NCBI GenBank assembly: GCA_013178255.1 | Contig: JABLWY010000001.1 | Location: forward strand, 490,503 to 554,502 | Origin: Coprothermobacteraceae bacterium | GTDB lineage: Bacteria > Coprothermobacterota > Coprothermobacteria > Coprothermobacterales > Coprothermobacteraceae | Direction of reading: 5' to 3' | Length of the DNA stretch: 64,000 bases | Shown here: piece by piece, positions 50,001 to 60,165 of the stretch | Position numbering within the stretch: the stretch's first letter is position 1 | How the letters are laid out: every line of letters begins with the position of its first letter | Program-made: the position numbers and the translations under genes | Notes under the pieces: model-generated | The model's database searches: none | Told to the model about the DNA's origin: nothing | Seen by the model: the letters and a program-made list of their open reading frames with translations, nothing else

Positions 50001-50893
50001 ATACCTTGTATAAGTCAGGTTTCGTGGGGCTGGTAGGTAGGCCCAACGTGGGGAAGTCCACCCTGTTGAATGCCCTGATTAAGCAGAAAGTTGCCATCGT
50101 CACGGAGAAACCCCAGACAACTAGGAGACCCATTAGGGGGATACTGACCTCGGACGACGCGCAAATCGTTTTCGTGGACTTGCCGGGAATTCACAAGGCT
50201 TTTAACGCTTTGAGTGAGTACATGCTGGAGGCTGCCACACAGGTGGCGCAAGGATCAGATGTGAACTTGTTCATCGTGGATGGCTCGGCCGTGCCACCTG
50301 GCACAGGCGACGTGTACACAGCCCGCACCCTTATGAAAACAGGCGTACCGAGCGTCTTGGTTATGAACAAGGTTGATTTGGTGCCCCCTGATGAGATAGA
50401 CGAACGGTTGCGCATGTTCATGGCCCTTGGGGATTTTGTGGATGCAGTACCTGTTTCTGCAACTACTGGCAAGAACTTAGACCTGTTGCTTGAAACGGTG
50501 AAGAAGTACTTGCCGGAAGGACCAAAGTTCTATCCTGAGGACATGAAGACCGATCAACCCGTGAGCTTCTTGGTGGGAGAGGTAATTAGGGAAAAGATCA
50601 TACAACTCACTGGTGATGAAATACCCTATTCGGTAGAAGTACAGGTTGATTTTGTAGAGGACGGACAAGATATAACCCGCATAAACTCCACCATCTTTGT
50701 TGAAAAAGAATCGCAAAAACCAATCATTATCGGCGCTAACGGTCGCATGATAAAGCAGATAGGCACCCTGGCCAGAAAAGAGTTGGAGGCCTTTCTCGGT
50801 AAGCACGTGTTCTTGGGGCTGTGGGTAAAGGTTAAGGAGAACTGGCGGGATAACAGGGAGGCCTTGAGGCAGTTTGGATACGGCGTGGAATAG
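49997..50893 (+). CDS. era: GTPase Era
   Basis: Ribosome-assembly GTPase that binds 16S rRNA near its 3' end. 298 residues. G1 GRPNVGKST, G3 VDLPGIHKA (usually DTPGIH), G4 NKVDLV and G5 VSATTG; the C-terminal KH domain carries IIGANGRMIKQIGTLARK. GTG 49997 or TTG 50006 start; SD is AGGAGGTG. Works with ybeY in the same operon on 16S rRNA maturation. The T-to-L change in G3 is minor. Confidence 0.94.
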   Translation: MNTLYKSGFVGLVGRPNVGKSTLLNALIKQKVAIVTEKPQTTRRPIRGILTSDDAQIVFVDLPGIHKAFNALSEYMLEAATQVAQGSDVNLFIVDGSAVPPGTGDVYTARTLMKTGVPSVLVMNKVDLVPPDEIDERLRMFMALGDFVDAVPVSATTGKNLDLLLETVKKYLPEGPKFYPEDMKTDQPVSFLVGEVIREKIIQLTGDEIPYSVEVQVDFVEDGQDITRINSTIFVEKESQKPIIIGANGRMIKQIGTLARKELEAFLGKHVFLGLWVKVKENWRDNREALRQFGYGVE

Positions 50894-51527
50894 AGAGCGT
50901 TTCTTGAAAGCGCAAGAGGCGCTGAGAAACTTGACAGACTCGGTGAGGCTGGGCTCGGTGCAGTGGGTGGCGGCGTTTGACGTGTCCTTCCAAGGGCGGA
51001 GAGGCTACGGCGTAGGTGCCTTGTTTGACTACGAGACCCTAGCTATGAGCGAGTGTTACAGTGTTTCCTTTGATGCCTATGTGCCATACGTGCCCACGTT
51101 CTTGGCCTTTAGAGAAATGCCCTACATATTGTCTATTTGGAAGCGATTCACCCGCAAACCTGACCTGATGCTAATTGATGGTCACGGATTAAGCCATCCA
51201 CGGGCCATGGGTATTGCTACTCAGGCTGGACTAGCCTGCAGAACGCCGTCCATCGGCATAGCTAAGAAGCCATTGTTTGGTCTTGAACTGCAAACGGAAG
51301 AAGGGACATTTCTTGTTCACCCCGAGACGGGGGAACGTTTAGCTTACGTATACAAGCACAAGCCACGGTTTAATCCTGTGTACATATCAGTGGGCGTGGG
51401 CATGGACTTGTCCACGGCCGTAAATGTTGTACTCAAGCTCTTCAGGGGTTGCAGAGAACCTGAGCCCTTAAGGGCTGTGCATAATGTCTCACTCAACGAA
51501 GGGAGGATTGGCCTGCATGCAGTATAA
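50874..51527 (+). CDS. nfi: Endonuclease V
   Basis: Cuts DNA next to deoxyinosine (deamination repair). 217 residues. Catalytic acids: AFDVSFQ (first Asp), TFLAFREMP (Glu), LIDGHGLSHPR (second Asp) and IGIAKKPLFG. The start is a TTG at 50874 inside the era 3' end, with TTTGG context; translation is coupled to era. Repair of deaminated bases is useful in thermophiles, where cytosine and adenine deamination is faster. The 3' end overlaps deoC by 11 bases. Confidence 0.9.
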   Translation: MDTAWNRERFLKAQEALRNLTDSVRLGSVQWVAAFDVSFQGRRGYGVGALFDYETLAMSECYSVSFDAYVPYVPTFLAFREMPYILSIWKRFTRKPDLMLIDGHGLSHPRAMGIATQAGLACRTPSIGIAKKPLFGLELQTEEGTFLVHPETGERLAYVYKHKPRFNPVYISVGVGMDLSTAVNVVLKLFRGCREPEPLRAVHNVSLNEGRIGLHAV

Positions 51528-52176
51528 CCTCATGATCGATCACACCCTGCTTAAGGCAGACGCTACCGTATCACAGATCGTCAAGCTGTGCGAAGAAGCT
51601 GTTCAATACAAGTTCTTTGCTGTCTGCGTAAATCCGGTTTATGTTCCGTTAGCTCGCAGCATTGTGGAAGGAACTGACGTAAAGGTGGCTACGGTTATAG
51701 GGTTCCCGTTAGGTGCTAACAGCACGATAGTAAAGGCTCTGGAAACGGAAAAGGCTCTAAAAGACGGTGCCGATGAATTTGACATGGTTATAAACTTAGG
51801 CTACTTGAAGAGCAAGGAATACAGGCAAGTGCAGAAGGACATAGAGGAGGTCGTGCGAGCTGCCAGCGGTAACGTAGTCAAGGTAATCATAGAGACGTGT
51901 TACTTGACGGAAGACGAGAAGAGAATAGCATCCGCGCTTGCTGTTTCTGCAGGAGCACAATTTGTGAAGACTTCCACGGGATTTGGACCAAGCGGCGCTA
52001 CGGTGGAAGACGTACGCCTGATCAGGTCTGTAGTAGGCCCTGACATAGGCGTCAAGGCCTCTGGTGGAATTCGTGATGCTGCTACACTGAAGGCCATGGT
52101 TGAAGCTGGAGCCACTCGCATAGGGGCAAGCGCTAGCGTCAAGATCATGGAGGAGTTGAAGGTTGAGGGAGTTTGA
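51517..52176 (+). CDS. deoC: Deoxyribose-phosphate aldolase
   Basis: Cleaves 2-deoxyribose 5-phosphate to acetaldehyde and glyceraldehyde 3-phosphate. 219 residues. The Schiff-base lysine is in VKTSTGFG, with the second lysine in VKASGGIRD; MIDHTLLKAD opens the protein and KVIIETCYL is also present. ATG 51517 has GGGAGG upstream, so a slightly longer reading from 51484 is dropped. Nucleoside salvage partner of cdd. Overlaps recO by 14 bases. Confidence 0.93.
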   Translation: MQYNLMIDHTLLKADATVSQIVKLCEEAVQYKFFAVCVNPVYVPLARSIVEGTDVKVATVIGFPLGANSTIVKALETEKALKDGADEFDMVINLGYLKSKEYRQVQKDIEEVVRAASGNVVKVIIETCYLTEDEKRIASALAVSAGAQFVKTSTGFGPSGATVEDVRLIRSVVGPDIGVKASGGIRDAATLKAMVEAGATRIGASASVKIMEELKVEGV

Positions 52177-52822
52177 GCAATCGCTTCTGATTTTGCAGAG
52201 AATTCCCTACAAGGACAGTGACCTCTTGGTGTTAGGCGTGGGGGCATTGACTGGCAAAGAACTCTTCAGGGCAAGATCTGCACGGAAGATACCAAACAAA
52301 TGGAAGTGTTCTTTCAGTGAAGGTAGCATCATAAGAGCTCGGGTAATGAAGTTGAACAACTATCACATTTTGACAGGCGTAATCAGCGAAGATTACGTTC
52401 CAGCAAAACACGATCTGTCACTTGTGCTAGCGTTGGAGATACTAGCCAGGCTTCCTTCGGTGGAGGGGAGCCTCTTTGACATAGCAACAGGTTTTGTGAC
52501 GTCCAATAGGGAGCCTGGTGACTTCGATAAATTCTTGGTCCAAGTCATGATAAAGGAGGGCCTTCAGCCTAGCTTTAACCGTTGCGTTATGTGTGGCAGC
52601 AAGAGAGAAGGTTTTCCCATAAGCGTCAGCGTCGCTAGGGGTGGCTATGTGTGCGCGAACTGCGGTGGAGGCGAACTGGAGATCACCGAAGCTGACTACA
52701 AGTCGCTCCTAGAGGTGTACGGAGGCTCAGGTGAGCTTACCGGCCAAATGAGGAAATACTGGCTGGATCACTTGGAAGTCGCATTAGACGCTAAGTTGTT
52801 AGCAAGGGAGGGTGCTGCGTGA
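52163..52822 (+). CDS. recO: DNA repair protein RecO
   Basis: Annealing and RecA-loading factor of the RecFOR pathway. 219 residues. N-terminal OB fold ([21 protein letters not shown]), then the helical domain and a C-terminal zinc finger CVMCG ... CANCGG. Start TTG 52163 has GGAGGAG (within deoC) upstream. The order recO-glyQ-glyS is standard in Bacillota. It is shorter than Bacillus RecO (255). Confidence 0.88.
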   Translation: MREFEQSLLILQRIPYKDSDLLVLGVGALTGKELFRARSARKIPNKWKCSFSEGSIIRARVMKLNNYHILTGVISEDYVPAKHDLSLVLALEILARLPSVEGSLFDIATGFVTSNREPGDFDKFLVQVMIKEGLQPSFNRCVMCGSKREGFPISVSVARGGYVCANCGGGELEITEADYKSLLEVYGGSGELTGQMRKYWLDHLEVALDAKLLAREGAA

Positions 52823-53694
52823 CTTTTCAGGAGCTTGTGTTGAGGCTTACAGACTACTGGGTTAAACAAGGATGCGTATTGGCCCAACCCTACGACATTG
52901 AGGTAGGGGCAGGGACAATGAACCCCAATACTTTCTTCAGGGTTCTAGGCCCCGAACCGTGGCGCGTGGTGTACGTCGAGCCTTCGCGGCGTCCTGCAGA
53001 CGGCCGTTATGGTGAAAACCCTAACAGGCTTTACATGCACCATCAGATGCAAGTAATCCTCAAACCTGCGCCTGACGACGTTCAGGACTTATACCTGAAG
53101 TCCTTAGAAGCCATTGGTATCAATCTGAGGGATCACGATGTCAGGTTTGTAGAAGACAACTGGGAATCGCCGACCTTGGGTGCTTGGGGTATAGGTTGGG
53201 AAGTTTGGTTGGACGGCATGGAGATTACGCAGTTTACATACTTCCAGCAGGCAGGGGGTTTTGATTTGGAGGTCGTTCCTGCAGAGTTGACCTATGGTTT
53301 GGAGCGCATAGCCATGTACCTGCAAGGCGTCGAAAATGTATTCGACTTGAAATGGTCTGAGGGCGTTACGTACGGCGAAATGCGTAAACAGGAGGAATTT
53401 GAGCACTGCGTGTACGCCTTTGAAGAAGCTGATGTCCAGCAGTTGCGATCTTGGTTTGAATCCTTTGAACGGGAAGCTATGCGCTTAATTGATAAGGGTC
53501 TGGTGTTGCCAGCATACGACTACGTGCTTAAGTGTTCCCACACATTCAACCTTTTGGATGCTCGTGGTGGCCTTTCGGCAGCGGAGCGCAATAACTTGGT
53601 CTTAAGGATCCGGAAGCTCAGCGCCAAGTCGGCATCTCAGTGGCTGAAGCAGCGCGAGGAAAAGGGATTTCCTTTGACAGGGAGGTGGAACTAA
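52819..53694 (+). CDS. glyQ: Glycyl-tRNA synthetase alpha subunit
   Basis: Catalytic subunit of the bacterial alpha2beta2 glycyl-tRNA synthetase. 291 residues, opening [19 protein letters not shown] and [15 protein letters not shown] with [16 protein letters not shown] following; typical end of family [16 protein letters not shown] 52819 overlaps recO by 4 bases. No T-box is seen, as there is no leader between the genes. Confidence 0.97.
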   Translation: MTFQELVLRLTDYWVKQGCVLAQPYDIEVGAGTMNPNTFFRVLGPEPWRVVYVEPSRRPADGRYGENPNRLYMHHQMQVILKPAPDDVQDLYLKSLEAIGINLRDHDVRFVEDNWESPTLGAWGIGWEVWLDGMEITQFTYFQQAGGFDLEVVPAELTYGLERIAMYLQGVENVFDLKWSEGVTYGEMRKQEEFEHCVYAFEEADVQQLRSWFESFEREAMRLIDKGLVLPAYDYVLKCSHTFNLLDARGGLSAAERNNLVLRIRKLSAKSASQWLKQREEKGFPLTGRWN

Positions 53695-55697
53695 TGACCT
53701 TGCTATTGGAAGTTGGATTCGAGGAGATGCCTCCCTCTCACCTTAAGGCATTGAAAGACCAGGTGTTGAAGAAGCTTCCTGGGTTGATGGATAAATACGG
53801 TCTGCAGTACGATAGGGCCACAACGAAGATGACGCCAAGGCGTTTTGCTCTGAGGGTGGATGGAATTCCTGCTCAACAGGCACAGACCGAGAAGCTGATA
53901 AAGGGGCCCCCAAGGTCGGCATGTTACTACCAAGATGGTACGGTGGCACCCGCTTTGGAGAAGTTCATAAAGTCTAACCAAGTGTCAGAAGAGGACATTA
54001 GGATTGTGGAAGAAAACGGCAAGAGCTACGTGTATGCTGTGAAAAGAGAGGGCGGCAAGAGCAGCATAGAGATCATGCCAGCCCTGATAGTTGATTTGCT
54101 GAGCGGGCTTTGGTTCCCCAAGATAATGACATGGGGCCAAGGCTACTCGTTTGGCAGGCCCATTAGGTGGTTGGTAACCCTTCTAGACGAACGACTGCTA
54201 GACGTTGAGTTTTGTGGCGTAAAGTCCGACCGCATTTCAAAGGGGCTAAGGGTGTTTGGACATGATGTGTCCATAGCATCCCCTGACGAGTATGAAAGCG
54301 CACTAAGAAGTGCCATGGTGCTCGTAGATGAGGAGGAAAGGCGTGCAGCCATACTGAGGCAGGCCGAGTACCTAGCGTCTAAGGTGGGAGGCAAGCCTCA
54401 CCTGCCTGAGAAGCTCTTGGAAGAGTTGGTGTACATAAACGAGTATCCAACAGGGTTCATAGGGCACTTTAGTCAAGAATTCTTGAGGTTGCCTTCGTTT
54501 GTTCTGGAGACAGTAATGGTTCACCATCAAAGATACGTGGCGATAACGGATGAGGAGGGCAAATTGCTCCCATATTTCGTCGGATTTAGAAATGGCCCTG
54601 AAGAGAACATCTCGCAGGTAGTCATCGGAAATGAACGGGTTATAAGGGCTCGTTTCTATGATGCCCTGTTCTTCGTGGAAGAAGACCTCAAGAGACCTTT
54701 TGCAGATAGGATCCCTGAGCTAGCGAGGATATCCTTCTTGGGTAACTACGGAACTCTACTCGACAAAGCGCAAAGGGTCAAGAAATTGTTGTCGGTGCTA
54801 GGAAAGGACAACGACCCCGACTTGACAGCGTTGGCGGAACTCTATAACGCAGATCTGACCACCATGATGGTGCAGGAACTACCTGAGCTGCACGGCTTGA
54901 TGGGGGCGTACTACGCGGGCAAGACAGGTGTTAAGCCGCAGATAGCTGAAGCGATAGCGGAAGTAGCCACGGACCCGTCGAATCAGTTGAGCGCGACTAT
55001 AAAGCTACTAGACGCTCTGGATACCATGTTTGCAGGTTTCGACACAGGGTTTGTGCCGTCAGGTTCTTCGGACCCACTAGGGCTCAAGGGATTGTCCTTT
55101 GACGTACTGACGATCGCAGAAAAGTTCTTCCCTGAATACTCGGTGGAACAGCTTGTCACAAGATCAGCACATGTGCTTGATAAGCGAGAAATTGGGGACA
55201 AAATACTGGCTTTCTTTGAGGACAGGTTAGAAAGTTGGATTACAGCTGGCGAGGTTAGGGTGAGAAATGCGGTGCTGGATAGAGGTTTGAGTAAGCCCAT
55301 CGGTGCGCTTAGGAGACTGGTTCAATTCTTGGATCGTTATTGGACTGGCCATAATGTACAGACGGTTGCATTAGCGCACCGCCGAACCAGGAACATAATA
55401 CGTAACCAGCAGGGAGCTTCATTCGACCCTGCCTTGGGTTCTCCCAACGATTTAAGGCTGTATGAAGCTACCCTTAACGTTGACATAAAGATAGACCCTA
55501 CAAGATTGAAGTCTGACAATGATTTAATGAATGTGCTGGAGTGCTTAGTTGTATTGAGCGAGGAAATTCACCATTATTTCGACAAGGAGCTGGTCATGGC
55601 GGAGGATGAGAAGGTGAGGCGAAATAGGATTGCGCTTCTCAGGCACGTAGACGATATGATGAGCCGAATTGCCTATTTTGGCGAGCTCGTAATTTAG
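53694..55697 (+). CDS. glyS: Glycyl-tRNA synthetase beta subunit
   Basis: 667 residues, partner of GlyQ for tRNA binding and aminoacylation. Begins [20 protein letters not shown] and contains the HD-like core (WGQGYSFGRPIRWLV, HHQRYVAITDEEGKLLPYF, RNGPEEN) and the C-terminal anticodon-binding domain. ATG 53694 overlaps the glyQ stop by one base (TAATG); the upstream 18-codon extension is inside glyQ and is dropped. Confidence 0.97.
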   Translation: MTLLLEVGFEEMPPSHLKALKDQVLKKLPGLMDKYGLQYDRATTKMTPRRFALRVDGIPAQQAQTEKLIKGPPRSACYYQDGTVAPALEKFIKSNQVSEEDIRIVEENGKSYVYAVKREGGKSSIEIMPALIVDLLSGLWFPKIMTWGQGYSFGRPIRWLVTLLDERLLDVEFCGVKSDRISKGLRVFGHDVSIASPDEYESALRSAMVLVDEEERRAAILRQAEYLASKVGGKPHLPEKLLEELVYINEYPTGFIGHFSQEFLRLPSFVLETVMVHHQRYVAITDEEGKLLPYFVGFRNGPEENISQVVIGNERVIRARFYDALFFVEEDLKRPFADRIPELARISFLGNYGTLLDKAQRVKKLLSVLGKDNDPDLTALAELYNADLTTMMVQELPELHGLMGAYYAGKTGVKPQIAEAIAEVATDPSNQLSATIKLLDALDTMFAGFDTGFVPSGSSDPLGLKGLSFDVLTIAEKFFPEYSVEQLVTRSAHVLDKREIGDKILAFFEDRLESWITAGEVRVRNAVLDRGLSKPIGALRRLVQFLDRYWTGHNVQTVALAHRRTRNIIRNQQGASFDPALGSPNDLRLYEATLNVDIKIDPTRLKSDNDLMNVLECLVVLSEEIHHYFDKELVMAEDEKVRRNRIALLRHVDDMMSRIAYFGELVI

Positions 55698-55710
55698 GAG
55701 GGAAAGAGTT

Positions 55711-58377
55711 ATGGCGAAGAGAGTCTATTTCTTTGATGATCCAGAACCAGTCGGACGAGAGCTTCTTGGTGGTAAGGGAGCAGGGTTGGCAGAGATGACA
55801 AGGATAGGTCTGCCAGTGCCGTACGGGTTCACGATCACCACCGAGGTGTGCAGAGAGTACTACGCTTTGGGCGGTAAGATGCCAGACGGTCTTAAAGAAG
55901 AGACTGTTCAGGCCATGCGCAAGGTGGAGGAGAAAACGGGTAAGAAATTTGGAGATCCGACGAATCCGCTCTTAGTTAGCGTGCGCTCTGGCGCAAGAGT
56001 ATCCATGCCTGGCATGATGGATACCATCTTGAACTTGGGTCTCAATGATGAAACCGTTAAGGGCCTTGCTCGGCTTACCAGCAACGAGAGATTTGCTTGG
56101 GATAGCTATCGCCGCTTCGTAATGATGTTCTCCGATGTAGTCTTGGGCATACCCAAGGACGAATTTGAGAAGATCTTGGATGAAGTAAAGGAGCACGAAG
56201 GGGTCAAGTTTGATGCAGAGGTTTCAGCTGAGGGCTTGAAGCAAGTGGCTGAACGCAGCAAACTGCTGGTGGAAAAAGAACTGGGAAGGCCTTTCCCCCA
56301 GGATGTGTGGGAACAGCTCTTCATGGCTATTGAAGCCGTGTTTAGGTCTTGGAACAACCCGAGGGCTATTCTGTACAGGCAGTTGAACGGTATTCCCGAC
56401 GACTGGGGTACAGCTGTCAACATCGTTGAGATGGTATTTGGGAACATGGGTGACGACAGCGGTACTGGAGTGGCATTCACCCGCAACCCCGCCACAGGCG
56501 AGAAAGAGCTTTATGGCGAGTACTTGGCTAACGCACAGGGTGAAGACGTCGTCGCGGGTGTTAGAACCCCCAAGCCCATTAAGGAAATGCAAAACGAGTG
56601 GCCTCAAACTTACCAGCAACTCCTTCAGGTCGCTGAGCTGCTAGAAAAGCACTTCAAAGATATGCAGGACATGGAGTTTACCGTGGAGCGCGGCAAGCTT
56701 TACATGTTGCAAACAAGAAGTGGCAAGAGGACAGCCGAAGCAGCGGTCAGGATAGCATCAGAGATGGCCCAAGAAGGTCTGATCAGCAAGGAAGATGCGG
56801 TGCTGAGAATAACACCTGAGGAGATAAACCGTCTACTTCACAAGAGGATCGACCACAAGGCAAAGGGGAACCCCGTAGCTGTCGGATTGGCTGCTTCTCC
56901 AGGAGCCGCCGTTGGTGAGGTCGTGTTCAGCGCTGACGAGGCCGTAGCGGAGGCGAATGCAGGCAAGAAAGTCATTCTTGTGAGGCCTGAGACCACTCCT
57001 GACGATTTGCACGGCATGGTAGCCGCTCAGGGCATACTGACTACTCGTGGAGGCATGACCAGTCATGCTGCGGTGATCGCCCGTGGTATGGGTAAACCTG
57101 CAGTCACAGGTACAGAGTCCTTGAGGTTAGACCTGGACAACGGAATCATATATGCCCCCAACGGAGTAGTCATAAAGAGGGGCGACGTCATAACCCTGGA
57201 CGGTGGCACAGGAGAGGTGTTCTTGGGAGCCTTGCCACTGGTTGAACCTGAGATGAGCAAGTACTCTGAACAGATATTGGCTTGGGCAGATGAGTTTAGA
57301 CGGCTTGGTGTTAAGGCTAACGCGGATACTCCAGAAGACGCTGCACTGGCTAGAAGTTTTGGAGCAGAGGGCATTGGTCTGACTAGAACAGAGCATATGT
57401 TCTTGGGCCCCGAACGGGTTCAGGTAGTGCAGGACATGATCATGGCTGAAACTTCTGAAGAGCGGATCAAACCTCTGGAAAGGCTACTGGAGCTTCAGAA
57501 GGGGGATTTCGTAGGCATTCTGAAGGCCATGGATGGGCTACCTGTGACTATAAGGCTGTTGGATCCTCCTCTACATGAGTTCTTGCCTGAACCAGGCGAA
57601 ATAGAAGAACAGATCGAAGAAGCAATGAAGAGGGGTGCTAGCGAGAAAGAGATTGAGAAGTTGAACAAGCTCTTCAGGAGAGCCGTTCAGCTGCAAGAGC
57701 ATAACCCCATGATGGGCTTCCGCGGATGCCGTTTGGGCATCGTGTATCCAGAGATATATGAGATGCAGGTAAGGGCAGTAGCTGAGGCCGCAGTGGAGCT
57801 CAAGAAGCAGGGATACAATCCAAGGTTCCAGATCATGCATCCACTCGTGGGCACCGAGAGCGAAATGAAGTTCTTGGCTGACATGACTCACAAGGTGGTC
57901 AAGGAGATCTTTGAGAAGGCCGGTGTGGAACTTGACTATAAAGTCGGTACCATGATCGAAGTGCCAAGGGCGGCGCTGGTGGCTGGCGACCTAGCCAAGT
58001 ATGCTGAGTTCTTCTCCTTTGGTACAAACGACTTGACCCAGATGACCTATGCGTACTCTAGAGACGACGCTGAGGGCAAGTTCTTGGGCCACTACGTGGA
58101 GAAGGGCATACTACCTGAGAACCCGTTCATTACCTTGGACACCCAGGGTGTGGGCCGACTCATATCCATGGCCGTGACGGAAGGTAGACAGACCAGGCCT
58201 GACATAGAAATAGGTATATGCGGTGAACACGGAGGAGACCCAAGGTCTATTGAGTTCTGCCACCGTGCGGGACTTGACTATGTCTCGGCCTCCCCGTACC
58301 GCGTGCCCGTGGCTCGATTGGCAGCAGCCCATGCCGCTATAAAAGAGAAGCGCGGCGAAGTGTTCAGAGATAAATAG
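55711..58377 (+). CDS. ppdK: Pyruvate, phosphate dikinase
   Basis: Interconverts pyruvate + ATP + Pi and PEP + AMP + PPi; an energy-saving PPi-linked glycolytic/gluconeogenic step in anaerobes. 888 residues. ATP-grasp domain with KGAGLAEMTRIGLPVPYGF, the phosphohistidine in TRGGMTSHAAVIARGMG (about 450-455), and the TIM barrel with FGTNDLTQMTYAYSRDD and GICGEHGGDP (catalytic Cys near 836). The family's highly conserved regulatory Thr lies next to the His as TSHAA. Shine-Dalgarno GGAGGGAAAG. Last gene of the operon; a strong terminator follows. Confidence 0.97.
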   Translation: MAKRVYFFDDPEPVGRELLGGKGAGLAEMTRIGLPVPYGFTITTEVCREYYALGGKMPDGLKEETVQAMRKVEEKTGKKFGDPTNPLLVSVRSGARVSMPGMMDTILNLGLNDETVKGLARLTSNERFAWDSYRRFVMMFSDVVLGIPKDEFEKILDEVKEHEGVKFDAEVSAEGLKQVAERSKLLVEKELGRPFPQDVWEQLFMAIEAVFRSWNNPRAILYRQLNGIPDDWGTAVNIVEMVFGNMGDDSGTGVAFTRNPATGEKELYGEYLANAQGEDVVAGVRTPKPIKEMQNEWPQTYQQLLQVAELLEKHFKDMQDMEFTVERGKLYMLQTRSGKRTAEAAVRIASEMAQEGLISKEDAVLRITPEEINRLLHKRIDHKAKGNPVAVGLAASPGAAVGEVVFSADEAVAEANAGKKVILVRPETTPDDLHGMVAAQGILTTRGGMTSHAAVIARGMGKPAVTGTESLRLDLDNGIIYAPNGVVIKRGDVITLDGGTGEVFLGALPLVEPEMSKYSEQILAWADEFRRLGVKANADTPEDAALARSFGAEGIGLTRTEHMFLGPERVQVVQDMIMAETSEERIKPLERLLELQKGDFVGILKAMDGLPVTIRLLDPPLHEFLPEPGEIEEQIEEAMKRGASEKEIEKLNKLFRRAVQLQEHNPMMGFRGCRLGIVYPEIYEMQVRAVAEAAVELKKQGYNPRFQIMHPLVGTESEMKFLADMTHKVVKEIFEKAGVELDYKVGTMIEVPRAALVAGDLAKYAEFFSFGTNDLTQMTYAYSRDDAEGKFLGHYVEKGILPENPFITLDTQGVGRLISMAVTEGRQTRPDIEIGICGEHGGDPRSIEFCHRAGLDYVSASPYRVPVARLAAAHAAIKEKRGEVFRDK

Positions 58378-58394
58378 CTGCAAGGGGAATTAAC

Positions 58395-58420
58395 AAAAGG
58401 GGGCCCAGGGCCCCCTTTTT
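58395..58420. terminator. Bidirectional terminator after ppdK
   Basis: GGGGGCC (58399-58405) pairs with GGCCCCC (58409-58415) around CAG, flanked by AAAA and TTTTTT, so it works on both strands. The minus-strand gene 58420 stops at its edge. Confidence 0.85.
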
Positions 58421-60165
58421 TATGGGCCGGATACCCGGACTGTGAAATAAGGATAGGACACGCGTACGTATTTGTATAGCTTTAGATCACCGGCGTCAAA
58501 CCTCACTGGTACGACAAGTTCGTCACCCAAGACGCGAGGGGGGAGTATGGTATAGTGTTGCTGCCCAAACTTACTCAATGCTGCGCTCAATCTTGATGCA
58601 AGCTCGCGGTCTGTAGGTGCGATTATGGTCCCCCTTTTTGTAGAGGCGTCTATGTAGTACCCCACTAGTCTACCTTGGAAGAACGTAAGCATGTTGAGTT
58701 CTCCTGACAACGAACATACTTGTACTGCAGTACGTACATCGGGAGACGTTTTAAGGAGGAACGCTCCGCTTTGACGTCCCAAATAGCCAATCGCAGCCAG
58801 TTGGCTTTGCTCATCGATGGCTAGGCTAGAAACCTTCAGATCTTTGAGTAGTTGCGATAGCGGCCTGTATTCGGCCGAGAAGATGCTGTTCAGGTCTACC
58901 AAGTTGGCCGGCGCTGATAAGTAGTTGTCCACCATAAGTTCGTCAAAGGAGACTAAGTACTCTGTAGGTGAATCTGCTACTACGTTTTCTACTGAAGGTT
59001 GCTCTGCTGAAGCAAGGAACGTGAAGTAGAAACGCTGCCGCTTTTCGGTTGGTTGCGAAAGTGTATGTCCGACTTTTGAGAAGCTTACAAAGTAAAGGTC
59101 TTTGCTCATCAGTTGATACTGATATAGGACATCAACGTAGTCCTCAGCTAATGCGGTGGTGTCGATTAGATTAGAAGACTCAAATCCCATGATAGCCAGT
59201 GGCAGGCCGATGTCATTCTCTGAGATGCTTCCAGCAATAGCACGTAAAGCCGGAACTGCCGTTTTTTCGTAACCAAGTTCCACGCCATACACGGTGCCCG
59301 CTTTGCCGCGCTGTACTTGCACGTAGAGGCTCTGAGTATTTGAGCTCCACCATACCCGTTCTATGTTGCCGTAAGCAGCGGGCAGGTAGTAAACCGTCAA
59401 AAAGTGCGCTCTCGATGGATCATAAACGTAGACTCTTGAAGAGACACCATCGGTATTTACAAAGGCGACCAAAGGCGATTTCTTTGAACAGGCTATCCTA
59501 GCAATGTTTCCGTTGAAGATAGCAGTCTCTTGATTCGTCATCAGGTCAAACTGGTAGAGGGAGTTTTCATTTTCTCCTGATGCCTGATACCTGATGAAGT
59601 AGATTTTTTGTCCGTCCTTGTCTAGGCAGGGGGATTGTCCATCGCCGAGTATTCTTTCATTCTTGGCTCCATCGATGGTCAGCAAGTAAAGGCCCCTTTC
59701 TTGGGCAGTCTCCTGAGGTACCAGGGGCTGCAGCTCATAAACCATTACATCGCCACTACTGGAAAGGTCGATGGAGACTATATCGTATGTGTCTTCCTTG
59801 ATTTGAAAGAACTTCGTGGCGCTTGCTCGTTTAAGATCGATGACGTGCAGCTGGCCTGCCGATGTGTATGCCACGGCCATGTTGCCATTGGCGGAGACGG
59901 CAAAGTCCTCTACCTGATCAATCAAAGTAGTGCTTGTCCGTAATGCGGGTTTGTAAAGTACGAGTTTACCTTCGGCGCCTAGTTGGAGCACCACATCTTC
60001 GTGCCAATACGCTTTCTTCACATTGGTTCCAATGTCGGCTACTTTGTAGAAGCCTACTGGCAGCATGAACCCTGTGTTTGCATTAGCCTTAGCCCAGAGC
60101 AGGACAGTCAAAGCTAGCAAGGTAAGCACGACTGCATAGGCGATTGTCTTTTGGCGCCTGCTCAT
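58420..60165 (-). CDS. Unrecognised anchored protein, beta-propeller-like
   Basis: About 581 residues from ATG 60165 (a GTG six codons earlier is possible). An N-terminal transmembrane helix (about residues 6-24, AYAVVLTLLALTVLLWA) anchors a large extracellular part. That part is strand-rich with repeats of about 40-50 residues that look like WD40/YncE-like or TolB-like blades (DFAVSANGNMAVAY, SLSSSGDVMVYE, SPCLDKDGQKIYFIRY, RVWWSSNTQSLYVQV); I count about six, without clear family. An apparent -10 TATCAT (60177-60172) lies 6 bases before ATG 60165. Function unknown. Confidence 0.65.
   Translation of the reverse strand: MSRRQKTIAYAVVLTLLALTVLLWAKANANTGFMLPVGFYKVADIGTNVKKAYWHEDVVLQLGAEGKLVLYKPALRTSTTLIDQVEDFAVSANGNMAVAYTSAGQLHVIDLKRASATKFFQIKEDTYDIVSIDLSSSGDVMVYELQPLVPQETAQERGLYLLTIDGAKNERILGDGQSPCLDKDGQKIYFIRYQASGENENSLYQFDLMTNQETAIFNGNIARIACSKKSPLVAFVNTDGVSSRVYVYDPSRAHFLTVYYLPAAYGNIERVWWSSNTQSLYVQVQRGKAGTVYGVELGYEKTAVPALRAIAGSISENDIGLPLAIMGFESSNLIDTTALAEDYVDVLYQYQLMSKDLYFVSFSKVGHTLSQPTEKRQRFYFTFLASAEQPSVENVVADSPTEYLVSFDELMVDNYLSAPANLVDLNSIFSAEYRPLSQLLKDLKVSSLAIDEQSQLAAIGYLGRQSGAFLLKTSPDVRTAVQVCSLSGELNMLTFFQGRLVGYYIDASTKRGTIIAPTDRELASRLSAALSKFGQQHYTILPPRVLGDELVVPVRFDAGDLKLYKYVRVSYPYFTVRVSGP

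Noticed and set aside
52700-52820. T-box riboswitch for glyQS
   Set aside because: glyQ overlaps recO by 4 bases, so there is no leader where a T-box could lie.
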